Shown here piece after piece: positions 56,673 through 64,000 of a stretch of 64,000 nt of DNA. The position numbers were made by a program, and so were the translations under genes. The notes below the pieces were generated by a model, which had not been told where the DNA came from, did not search any database, and saw only the letters and a program-made list of their open reading frames with translations. The stretch comes from Parabacteroides sp. (GTDB lineage Bacteria > Bacteroidota > Bacteroidia > Bacteroidales > Tannerellaceae), in assembly GCA_017481945.1 (NCBI GenBank), contig JAFUOJ010000015.1, positions 80,997-144,996 on the forward strand. Reading direction: 5' to 3'. How positions within the stretch are numbered: the first letter of the stretch is position 1; each line of letters opens with the position of its first letter.

Positions 56673-57551
56673 TTAAAACTTTATTTCTTCATAAGCAGGC
56701 CAGGCTCCCTCTTTCGTACAAACATAAGCAGCTGTTCTTACAGCAAACTCATGTGCTTCTCTCAACGAAGCCCCTTTCAGCAAAGAGATAATCAATGCAC
56801 CGGAAAAAGCATCTCCTGCTCCAACCGTATCCGCTACTTGCACTTGCGGAGTGGGCAATGTTGACTCTTCATCAGATGTATAGATCGTACTATAAGCAGC
56901 TCCAGCTGTCAAAACCAACATTCGAAGATTATAATGTTCAATAAACCATTTTGCCACCTCTCTTTCTGTTCCCTGTAAATGAAACAGATCTTTTAAAACG
57001 GCTAATTCTTCATCATTTATCTTCAACACATTGGCCAAATAAAGAGACTCTTCTATCAGCTCTTTTGTATAATAATGTTGTCTTAAATTAATATCAAAAC
57101 AACGATAAGCGTCTTCCGAAGCAAAAGAAAGAATCGCTTGAATTGTATCTCTCGACTGAGCAGAACGTTGCCCTAATGTTCCGAAACAAATAGCGTCTGC
57201 CTGCTCTGCTAAATCAATCGCATTAGATGTAGGAGATAAATGATCCCAAGCTACACGTTCATTAATAATATAATCAGGAATGCCATCCTGCAAAGAAACC
57301 TGTACTGTACCCGTTGGATAAGGAACTTTCTCTATCAAATACTGAATAGAATTATTATTTAATTCCTGCAATATCTCACGTCCTAACTCATCATCACCAA
57401 CAGCACTAATGGCATAACCTTCGGCTCCTAATCGAGAAGCATGATATACAAAATTAATAGGAGCTCCTCCGGCTTTCTTTCCTGTTGGTAACATATCCCA
57501 AAGCAGTTCTCCTACTCCAACAACAATTGGTTTCTTATTGTTATTACGCAT
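56673..57551 (-). CDS. PfkB-family sugar kinase, probably fructokinase
   Basis: 292 residues. GELLWDMLPTGKKAGGAPINFVYHASRLG is the start of the fructokinase-type PfkB fold with the GG substrate motif, and VADTVGAGDAFSGALIIS holds the catalytic Asp and anion hole. It phosphorylates fructose, probably to fructose-6-phosphate. It lies downstream of a hybrid regulator whose sensor resembles a sugar-binding protein, which supports a fructose pathway. An exact -7 element and two upstream palindromes (57640-57715) suggest it is a direct target of that regulator. Confidence 0.87.
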   Translation of the reverse strand: MRNNNKKPIVVGVGELLWDMLPTGKKAGGAPINFVYHASRLGAEGYAISAVGDDELGREILQELNNNSIQYLIEKVPYPTGTVQVSLQDGIPDYIINERVAWDHLSPTSNAIDLAEQADAICFGTLGQRSAQSRDTIQAILSFASEDAYRCFDINLRQHYYTKELIEESLYLANVLKINDEELAVLKDLFHLQGTEREVAKWFIEHYNLRMLVLTAGAAYSTIYTSDEESTLPTPQVQVADTVGAGDAFSGALIISLLKGASLREAHEFAVRTAAYVCTKEGAWPAYEEIKF

Positions 57552-57598
57552 TTGTATTTTATATTTTAACTGACTAACGTGATCTTATTTCGACAGTA

Positions 57599-57606
57599 CA
57601 AAAGTA
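57599..57606 (-). promoter_or_regulatory. -7 element for the fructokinase gene
   Basis: The minus strand reads TACTTTTG (exact), 48 bp before the ATG. Confidence 0.55.
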
Positions 57607-57639
57607 GAAATCCCCCAAATACAAAACGATAACATTTGC

Positions 57640-57715
57640 AACAACTTTTATAACAGTTGTTACATAACTCACTTTCTTTCAAGATACTTATATTATTGTT
57701 ACAGCATGTAACAAT
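57640..57715 (-). promoter_or_regulatory. Two palindromes upstream of the fructokinase promoter, candidate activator sites
   Basis: AACAACT (57640-57646) with AGTTGTT (57655-57661), and ATTGTTAC (57695-57702) with GTAACAAT (57708-57715). They lie about 40 and 95 bp upstream of the start point implied by the -7 element. Alternative: the second may act as the end of the upstream regulator gene's transcript. Confidence 0.4.
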
Positions 57716-57731
57716 AGTTATAAACTTGCTG

Positions 57732-60464
57732 TTATTCCTTTTCCTGAAACTCTGTAGGCGTAATATTGTAAACGGATTTAAAACATTTAGAGAAATAGGC
57801 TGGCGAAGCAAAACCAGTACTGTAAGCAATCTCATTAACACTGCCAGACTTCTGACGCAATAATGTAGCCGCTTTCTTCAATCGATAATTACGAAGGAAA
57901 TCAGTAGGTGTTACTCCCATAAGGCCTTTCACTTTTCTATATAAATGAACTCGGGATAAACCTAATTTCTCACTTCCTTTCTCTATATTAAAATCAGGAT
58001 CGGCATAAGACTCCTCTATCAACTTCAGGAAACGTTCCATAAATAATTCATCTGCGGTCTCAACCTTTCCCTCTTTTGTCGAAGCTGACAAAGAAGAGGA
58101 TTCACGGCTGTAGGCATTCCGCAACCGTTCACGTTCTTCAAGTAGCTTTATAATTTGTAATCGAACAACTTCTATATTAAATGGTTTCTGAATATAAGCG
58201 TCTGCCCCTCCCGCAATACCATATAATTGTTGCTTTTCATCTGCCAAAGCCGTTAATAACATAACAGGTATATGACTAAACACAATGTCTGATTTTATTT
58301 TACGACAAAGATCAAACCCATTCATCCTTGGCATCATCACATCACTAACAACCATCGAGACATCATTTTTGACTAAAATATCCAACGCTTCAAGCCCGTC
58401 ATTAGCGACCAAAACATGGAAATTATACTTTAACTCCTGTTGTAAATATCGTTGTATATCTAAATCATCTTCTACAATCAAAAGCGTATAATTATAGAAA
58501 CGTTTCAAAACATCATCCAAATCTTCCATGTTCAAATTGGCGACATCACAAGATAGTTCCGGTCCAGAAGGAGTGAATGTACAAGAACTATCAAAGTGAA
58601 ACTTACCTTTTGGTATACAAACTGTAAAAACAGTACTAACTAAAGGAGTACTTGTAACTCCAATAGCTCCCTTATGCATTTTTACGAACTCACGAGTCAA
58701 ATGTAAACCGATTCCTGTCCCTGTTGCATAATTCTGATCACCAGTGAAGAAACGATCAAAAACAGAAGCTATATTTTCAGTTGGAATTCCCTTTCCATTG
58801 TCTTCTACTGAAAACTCTACTTGTTCTGCATTCTCCCTTAATCGAATTATGATATGTCCTCCATCTAACGTAAACTTAAAAGCATTTGACAACAGGTTCG
58901 TCAAAATCTTTTCCATTTTATCTTTATCTACCCAAAGCATAACAGCCGAACCATCATGTTCAAACTCGAAACGAATATGCTTCTCTTCTGCCATTCGATC
59001 AAAACATGATTTTATATCTAAAATTAAAGAGACCATGTTTATCTCACTGATACGCATACTCATTTTATTACTTTCTACTTTTCGAAAATCAAGCAGCTGA
59101 TCTACTACCTTTTTTAATCGTTCTGCATTTTTCTGAATAATATGGATATCATCAGCCAACGAAGAACAATCCGGTGTTTCTTTTGAAAGTTTCCCTAAAG
59201 GACCTAATATTAAAGTCAATGGAGTTTTAATCTCATGGGTTATGTTTGTAAAGAATTGCAACTTTTGTGTTGTTGATTCTTCTATACGACGATTGGCTTC
59301 AGCCAATTTCTCTTTTTGTCGTTCTACTTGAAGATTAGTACGTTGTAATTCATCATTCTTTCGACGTATTACTTTATCAATACGAATAACATACAAAGCG
59401 GCAAGCAACAATAACCCCATCAATAAAAGAATAATTCCTACTGAATTTTGAAGAAACTTATATTTAGAAAATATTTCTTCCAAATTATTTCGTTGAAATT
59501 CTATCTGACGTTGATAATCAAACACCTGCTCTGACTGGATAAAAAGTGTTCCTGCATTATCCTTATCTATCAAAGCAGAAGACAGTAGATATCGTTTGGA
59601 CACCATTTGTCCATTTAATATCTGCATAGCAATGCGTATAGCTAAACTTCCTCCTGTCGGATATAAAACAGAAGCGGCTAATTTCCCTTGCGTAACAGCT
59701 TCCAGTCCCAATCCTGGTCCAGACACAGCATCTATCCCAACAAATGCAATTTGATTTACTAAATTAGGATGTCTTTTTTCAACAGCCTCACGAGCAGCTA
59801 ACGCCATAACATCATTATGAGCATACACAACATCGATATCTTCAAATGAATCTAATTCCATAATTTCACGCTCAACAACTTCCGGTTTCCACTTTCCATA
59901 GAGACTTTTTATTTCTACCTCTTTCTCTAAAACATCGTGAAATCCTCGATGACGTTCTTGTGCAGGTGATGATCCGGGTAATCCCCAAATTTCTAAAACC
60001 GTTAGCTTATCTTTTTTTATCTGTCTATTGACAAAAAGTCCGGCTTGCTGACCTATTTCGTAATTATTTCCTCCAATATATGTTGTGTATTCATCGGAAT
60101 TAATTTTTCGATCTACTAAAACAGTTGGGATCCCTGCTCGATAAGCCTCTATAGCCACTGGGGTAATAGGTTCTGATTCATTTGCTGATATGATCAACAA
60201 ATCAACTTTTTGTTTTATTAATTTACGAATTTGTTCAACTTGCAATAAGCTACTATCAGCAGCGTCTTCAACTAATAAAGAAAGATTAGGATATTCCGTT
60301 GCTTGAATTTTCATATCCAACAGCATGGATTTACGCCATGCACCTTCAAGCGTACATTGTGAAACACCAACAACAAACTTCTTCTCCTCCGGTTCCGTTT
60401 TACAAGAAAAACATAACAGCAGAAGAAAGAATAACAAACTGTAAAAAGTAAGAGTTGGCTTCAT
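57732..60464 (-). CDS. Hybrid two-component regulator with periplasmic sugar-binding sensor (HTCS)
   Basis: 910 residues from the ATG at 60464. A signal or lipoprotein-like N-terminus (LLLCFSCKTEP) precedes a periplasmic-binding-protein domain (~25-310; KFVVGVSQC, VLVDRKINSDEYTTYIGG, VYAHNDVMALAA). One TM follows (~360-380). The histidine kinase has FFTNITHEIKTPL with the phospho-His, and ATPase motifs LLSNAFKF and GKGIPTENI. A receiver domain has the phospho-Asp in VVSDVMMPRMNG, and an AraC-type HTH ends the chain (FNIEKGSEKLGLSRVHLYRK). All four signalling steps are in one protein. HTCS of this sensor type include the B. thetaiotaomicron fructose sensor. The kinase gene downstream agrees. 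Confidence 0.93.
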   Translation of the reverse strand: MKPTLTFYSLLFFLLLLCFSCKTEPEEKKFVVGVSQCTLEGAWRKSMLLDMKIQATEYPNLSLLVEDAADSSLLQVEQIRKLIKQKVDLLIISANESEPITPVAIEAYRAGIPTVLVDRKINSDEYTTYIGGNNYEIGQQAGLFVNRQIKKDKLTVLEIWGLPGSSPAQERHRGFHDVLEKEVEIKSLYGKWKPEVVEREIMELDSFEDIDVVYAHNDVMALAAREAVEKRHPNLVNQIAFVGIDAVSGPGLGLEAVTQGKLAASVLYPTGGSLAIRIAMQILNGQMVSKRYLLSSALIDKDNAGTLFIQSEQVFDYQRQIEFQRNNLEEIFSKYKFLQNSVGIILLLMGLLLLAALYVIRIDKVIRRKNDELQRTNLQVERQKEKLAEANRRIEESTTQKLQFFTNITHEIKTPLTLILGPLGKLSKETPDCSSLADDIHIIQKNAERLKKVVDQLLDFRKVESNKMSMRISEINMVSLILDIKSCFDRMAEEKHIRFEFEHDGSAVMLWVDKDKMEKILTNLLSNAFKFTLDGGHIIIRLRENAEQVEFSVEDNGKGIPTENIASVFDRFFTGDQNYATGTGIGLHLTREFVKMHKGAIGVTSTPLVSTVFTVCIPKGKFHFDSSCTFTPSGPELSCDVANLNMEDLDDVLKRFYNYTLLIVEDDLDIQRYLQQELKYNFHVLVANDGLEALDILVKNDVSMVVSDVMMPRMNGFDLCRKIKSDIVFSHIPVMLLTALADEKQQLYGIAGGADAYIQKPFNIEVVRLQIIKLLEERERLRNAYSRESSSLSASTKEGKVETADELFMERFLKLIEESYADPDFNIEKGSEKLGLSRVHLYRKVKGLMGVTPTDFLRNYRLKKAATLLRQKSGSVNEIAYSTGFASPAYFSKCFKSVYNITPTEFQEKE

Positions 60465-60489
60465 GATATACTTATTTATCGGGTTTTTG

Positions 60490-60497
60490 CAAATGTA
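60490..60497 (-). promoter_or_regulatory. -7 element for the HTCS gene
   Basis: The minus strand reads TACATTTG (exact), with TTG about 20 bp upstream, 25 bp before the ATG. Confidence 0.55.
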
Positions 60498-60561
60498 CAT
60501 AGAATTCAAACACAAATCAATATTTATTTATATATTCGTAAATTATTTAGCAAGTACATTT

Positions 60562-61035
60562 ATGAAAGTTATCAACGAAACACTATTAAACAAAATAACA
60601 GAACTGGCAAAACAATCTCCTCGCTTACGCATGAATTATAATTTTCATGAACATTTAGATGATCCAATCAATCGCTTATTAAACGCATTAGAACCGGAGA
60701 CCTACATACGCCCTCACCGTCATCTTAATCCAAGTAAAGATGAAATATTTCTTGTACTACGAGGAAAAGTTGCAGTTTTTCTATTTGATAACCTTGGGAA
60801 TATAGTTAATAAAGAAATTATCACCCCTAAATTAGGTTCTTATGGTATCGAAATTGAAGCCGGTATCTGGCATTGTTTATTGGTATTAGATTTAGGAACC
60901 GTTATCTATGAAATCAAAGAAGGTCCTTTCGCTCCACTTCGCCCGGAAAACTTTGCTCCTTGGAGTCCTACACAAGATAACACAGAAGAGGTAAAAAGAT
61001 ACATAAATAAGCTATACCAAACACTAAAAGAATAA
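60562..61035 (+). CDS. WbuC-family cupin metalloprotein
   Basis: 157 residues from the ATG at 60562; 33 further codons lie upstream but enter the divergent promoter and are hydrophobic nonsense. The N-terminus MKVINETLLNKITELA, then RMNYNFHEHLDDPINRLL, and the cupin metal site RPHRHLNPSKDEIFLVLRGKVAVF match WbuC, a small cupin found near O-antigen or lipopolysaccharide gene sets in other bacteria. It ends just before the convergent U32 peptidase gene (1 bp apart). Confidence 0.88.
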   Translation: MKVINETLLNKITELAKQSPRLRMNYNFHEHLDDPINRLLNALEPETYIRPHRHLNPSKDEIFLVLRGKVAVFLFDNLGNIVNKEIITPKLGSYGIEIEAGIWHCLLVLDLGTVIYEIKEGPFAPLRPENFAPWSPTQDNTEEVKRYINKLYQTLKE

Positions 61036-61036
61036 A

Positions 61037-62866
61037 CTATTCTTGAATTAATAGCATTTGACAATGTTTACAATCAAATTGTAAACGTAAACGGGTATCC
61101 TTATACAAAAGATAAAAAGGTTCTTTATATGGAGATTTCTTTTTTTGATAAGTAGGACACCAGCCCATACTATAGCGTAGACAATGTTTTGTAAACATTA
61201 ATGGGACCTCTTTTAAAGGAGCTAACTCGAAAGCTGGATCAATTTTCTTTACACCATGCTCCTTATAAAAAGAATAAGCTTTTTGATTGGCTACATTTCC
61301 TAAATAGGTTAATTGAGAATTAGGGAAAGGTACTTTATCAAGCTCAAAAGTATGTTTTGATAACTCCCGGGCATAGTTTATACGACGAGCTCTCAATAAT
61401 TTCTCTACTCCTGTCCTACGCATATCAGCCAATAAAGAAGTTGGAACAAACCAATTTTCACTCAATCTAATTTTAACATCCGATACCTCAAACAAAGTAT
61501 TTCCTAATTTAGAAAGTTGCTTATATATATTATCATTTTGATCCTGATGAGCAAGTTCTTTCTCAAAAGGTTTTGTTAACATAACCTGAACTCCTGTTTC
61601 ATCCTCCATTGATAAAGTAAAACCAAAAGGATTGTCCGTAAACACCATCTTAACTGATAACTTTCGTTCAGCTGATTTTTTAGATAATTGTTTATCAAAC
61701 ATTTGATCAAAATTCCTAAAAAGAGGAGTTCGTGGAGTAATTGTTGGCATTTTCAATGGATATACACGATTTTCATCTGCTCGATTCACCCGAAATCCCT
61801 CTAATTCACCCCGTTTATTAAAAAAGACAAGTCCATCTCCATTATTTAAAGGCTTAAAACCTGCCACTGTAAAATAATTTCCTCTAATTTCTTTTACAGT
61901 TCCTATTGGTTCACCTAATGATTTCGGTGTATCAAAAGAGGTAATATCCGCATTTCTTCCATACAAGAAAAAAGGAGTAAAACCTCTATTAAAACTTTTT
62001 TCAGCAACAGGTTCAAAAGTGTACACACTTCTACCGACAGAAGTTCGACAATATTCAGAACGACGAGCTAAAATCATATCTAATTTCTTTCGATAATAAG
62101 CTGTTACATTTTTCACATAATCAACATCCTTTAATCGTCCTTCTATCTTCAAGGAAGAAACACCTGCGTCCAACAAAGATTCTAACTGATCAGAACGATT
62201 CATATCTTTTAAAGATAAAAGATGTTTATTACTCATTATCTCCTTTCCTTCTGTATCAACCATTGTATAAGGAAGACGACAATACTGGGCACACTCTCCT
62301 CGATTCGCACTTCTTCCACTTAATGCCGCACTTAAATAGCACTGTCCACTATAACTTACACATAAGGCACCATGCACAAAAACTTCCAGTGGAACAGTTG
62401 TAGCGTCAGCTATCTGATGAATCTCATTCAAAGACAACTCTCTAGCCAAAACAACTTGAGAAAAACCAATATCCTCCAAAAATTTCACCTTTTCAGGTGT
62501 ACGATTATCCATTTGGGTACTTGCATGAAGAGGTATTGGTGGCAACTTCAACTTCATTATTCCCATATCTTGAATAATTAAAGCGTCAACACCAGCTCTC
62601 CAAAGTGTCCAAATCATCTGCTCTACTTCCTCTAACTCATCATCCTTTAATATGGTATTCAACGTAACATAGATACGAGCTCCATACAAATGAGCATATT
62701 CACATAATTCACGAATATCAGAAAGTGAATTACCCGCAGCTATACGTGCCCCAAACTTAGGAGCTCCAATATAAACAGCGTCTGCCCCATGATTTATAGC
62801 TTCAATACCACAATTTAAATCCTTTGCAGGTGAAAGTAATTCTATTTTTCGAGGAGAAAGTTTCAT
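61037..62866 (-). CDS. U32 family peptidase-like protein
   Basis: 609 residues. The signature EVFVHGALCVSYSGQCYLS lies near residue 165-185. IELLSPAKDLNCGIEAINHGADAVYIG begins the TIM barrel, and RLPYTMVDTEGKEIM and NKHLLSLKDMNRSDQL follow. The C-terminal part has Cys-rich FTKHCLRYSMGWCPTY and FDCKHCQMLL, a likely iron-sulfur site. Some U32 members act in tRNA or rRNA hydroxylation (RlhA, TrhP) rather than as proteases; the length and Cys set leave that open. It follows metA after 2 bp, forming an operon. Confidence 0.92.
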   Translation of the reverse strand: MKLSPRKIELLSPAKDLNCGIEAINHGADAVYIGAPKFGARIAAGNSLSDIRELCEYAHLYGARIYVTLNTILKDDELEEVEQMIWTLWRAGVDALIIQDMGIMKLKLPPIPLHASTQMDNRTPEKVKFLEDIGFSQVVLARELSLNEIHQIADATTVPLEVFVHGALCVSYSGQCYLSAALSGRSANRGECAQYCRLPYTMVDTEGKEIMSNKHLLSLKDMNRSDQLESLLDAGVSSLKIEGRLKDVDYVKNVTAYYRKKLDMILARRSEYCRTSVGRSVYTFEPVAEKSFNRGFTPFFLYGRNADITSFDTPKSLGEPIGTVKEIRGNYFTVAGFKPLNNGDGLVFFNKRGELEGFRVNRADENRVYPLKMPTITPRTPLFRNFDQMFDKQLSKKSAERKLSVKMVFTDNPFGFTLSMEDETGVQVMLTKPFEKELAHQDQNDNIYKQLSKLGNTLFEVSDVKIRLSENWFVPTSLLADMRRTGVEKLLRARRINYARELSKHTFELDKVPFPNSQLTYLGNVANQKAYSFYKEHGVKKIDPAFELAPLKEVPLMFTKHCLRYSMGWCPTYQKKKSPYKEPFYLLYKDTRLRLQFDCKHCQMLLIQE

Positions 62867-62868
62867 AT

Positions 62869-63801
62869 TTATAAACTACCCAAGTTTTTTATATCCTTAA
62901 CATCAAAAGGTGTCTCTTGATACACATAATAATTTAACCAATTTGTAAAAAGCAAATTTGCATGACCACGCCAACGAACCACAGGACCAAGCGCAGGATC
63001 ATTATCACGATAATAATTATAAGGAATAGAAATAGGTAGTCCTTTATTCATATCACGAACATATTCGTCATTCAAGGTGTAAGGCGAATATTCAGAGTGT
63101 CCTGTTATAAAAAACTCACGTCCGCCACGAGCCATGACCATATACACACCAGACTTTTCACTTTCAGAAAGTAAGGTTAGCTCTGGAACTTTCATTATAT
63201 CATCACGACGAATTTCTGTATGACGACTATGTGGTACATAAAATTCATCATCAAAACCACGAAAAATAGGAAGATACGGTTCACGTAATGTATGACGAAA
63301 TACACCAAACATCTTTGCTGGCAAATCATATTTTGGAACCCCATAAAAATGATATAAACCTGCTTGAGCTGCCCAACAGATATACAAAGTAGAAGTCACA
63401 TGTTCGCGAGCCCAATTAAATATTTCTGTTACTTCTTCCCAATAACTGACTTCTTCAAATGGCATTTGCTCAACAGGTGCACCTGTTATAATCATACCAT
63501 CATAAAAGTCATTTTTCATATAATCAAAATCCTTATAGAACTTCTTCATATGTTCTATTGGAGTATTTTTAGGAGTATGCCCCTTTATTTTCATAAATTC
63601 AAGTTCAATTTGCAAAGGAGTGTTACTCAAAAGACGAACTAGATCTGTTTCTGTTGTTATTTTTAAAGGCATCAAATTCAATACAACAACACGTAATGGA
63701 CGAATATCTTGTTCTGAGGCACGCAACGAATCCATCACAAAAATATGTTCCTTTTTTAACAGCTCAATAGCTGGCAAGTTCTCCTGTAAATTTAAAGGCA
63801 T
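62869..63801 (-). CDS. metA: Homoserine O-acyltransferase MetA, probably acetyl-CoA using
   Basis: 310 residues, full length. First step of methionine synthesis from homoserine. Cys142 in YICWAAQAG is the nucleophile, GHSEYSPYTL holds the His/Glu pair, and Lys47 lies in LNLMPLK. At position 111 the residue is Glu (TGAPVEQM), where E. coli has Gly. In studied MetA enzymes Glu111 goes with acetyl-CoA and Gly with succinyl-CoA, so the product is probably O-acetylhomoserine. Promoter 63829-63836. The downstream U32 gene is cotranscribed. Confidence 0.93.
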   Translation of the reverse strand: MPLNLQENLPAIELLKKEHIFVMDSLRASEQDIRPLRVVVLNLMPLKITTETDLVRLLSNTPLQIELEFMKIKGHTPKNTPIEHMKKFYKDFDYMKNDFYDGMIITGAPVEQMPFEEVSYWEEVTEIFNWAREHVTSTLYICWAAQAGLYHFYGVPKYDLPAKMFGVFRHTLREPYLPIFRGFDDEFYVPHSRHTEIRRDDIMKVPELTLLSESEKSGVYMVMARGGREFFITGHSEYSPYTLNDEYVRDMNKGLPISIPYNYYRDNDPALGPVVRWRGHANLLFTNWLNYYVYQETPFDVKDIKNLGSL

Positions 63802-63828
63802 ATCTAAGTATAGTTTATTAATTCAAGA

Positions 63829-63836
63829 CAAAAATA
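63829..63836 (-). promoter_or_regulatory. -7 element for the metA operon
   Basis: The minus strand reads TATTTTTG (exact), 28 bp before the ATG. Confidence 0.5.
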
Positions 63837-63861
63837 CAAATGATTCCTCAGAAATCCTAAC

Positions 63862-63899
63862 AAAAAAAGGAGTCAGTCATTATGTTTGACTAACTCCTT
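63862..63899 (-). terminator. Terminator of the rRNA operon
   Basis: AAGGAGT and AGTCA arms (63867-63879) pair with TGACT and ACTCCTT (63887-63899) around one mismatch. On the minus strand a run of seven T follows. Confidence 0.75.
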
Positions 63900-63926
63900 C
63901 TTCTCTTCTTTCGTCTTTCTCGAAAA

Positions 63927-64000
63927 CGGCGGCTACCTACTCTCCCACTTTTACGCAGTACCATCGGCGCGGTTGGGCTTAACTTCTCTGTTCGGAATGG
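63927..64000 (-). rRNA. rrf: 5S ribosomal RNA, 3' part
   Basis: The minus strand reads CCATTCCGAACAGAGAAG at the window edge, then TTAAGCCC, GATGGTACTGC and GTGGGAGAGTAGGTAGCCGC, the conserved second half of bacterial 5S rRNA. The 5' ~35-40 nt and the rest of the operon lie beyond the window. The exact 3' end is set by pairing custom and may be off by a few bases. Confidence 0.93.

Noticed and set aside
63802-63860. SAM riboswitch upstream of metA
   Set aside because: The space between the metA ATG and the rRNA terminator is too short and shows no riboswitch-like stems; only a -7 element is seen.

Overview
The window is chromosomal DNA of an AT-rich Bacteroidales bacterium (Bacteroides or Parabacteroides type; the species cannot be fixed from the sequence alone). 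Evidence: many intergenic copies of the Bacteroidota -7 promoter element TAnnTTTG; family-typical genes (hybrid two-component regulator with a periplasmic sugar-binding domain, GldB, pyruvate:ferredoxin oxidoreductase, secreted glycoside hydrolases, 6-bladed propeller, DUF4250); and a 5S rRNA end at the right edge.

Layout. 1-5352: penicillin-binding protein 1A (cut by the window start), an outer-membrane beta-barrel protein and a GH3 glycosidase. 5574-17905: eleven minus-strand genes, the most unusual part of the window. They encode a large bacterial tubulin-like GTPase (14194-17286), a second tubulin-like protein whose nucleotide signature is degenerate (6329-7447), three inner-membrane proteins (one a zinc-ribbon/TM/Ig-like chain), and six exported proteins including a small beta-barrel. 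Together they look like an undescribed trans-envelope system. A ~410-nt structured RNA with its own promoter and terminator (17974-18421) lies immediately upstream.

18508-31818: OmpA lipoprotein, small acidic protein, RecQ-family helicase with an AraC-type HTH protein, ClpB, YaaA, propeller protein, TlpA-type thioredoxin, MltG, tRNA-Ser(GCU), a CBM9-like lipoprotein, a YdjC-deacetylase/serine-hydrolase fusion and DUF4250. 31818-39473: aquaporin, a RelE-type toxin-antitoxin pair set between two copies of the same terminator, PFOR, an AAA ATPase and IlvE. 39567-46687: a glycerophosphodiesterase and two tandem paralogous glycoside hydrolases, one broken by a frameshift. 46889-56508: MetF, asparaginase, a sialidase-like protein, DNA polymerase III delta', a MATE exporter, GldB and a TPR protein. 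56673-61035: a fructokinase-like PfkB enzyme, a hybrid two-component regulator with a sugar-binding sensor (likely fructose sensing) and a WbuC cupin. 61037-64000: U32 peptidase, MetA and the 3' end of a 5S rRNA gene with its terminator.

Three intergenic regions (21985-22148, 32601-32822, 53915-54083) hold arrays of palindromic units repeating every 41-42 bp (exactly 41 bp in two of them). Their sequences differ but their period is the same, about four helical turns of DNA. No feature type I know explains them.
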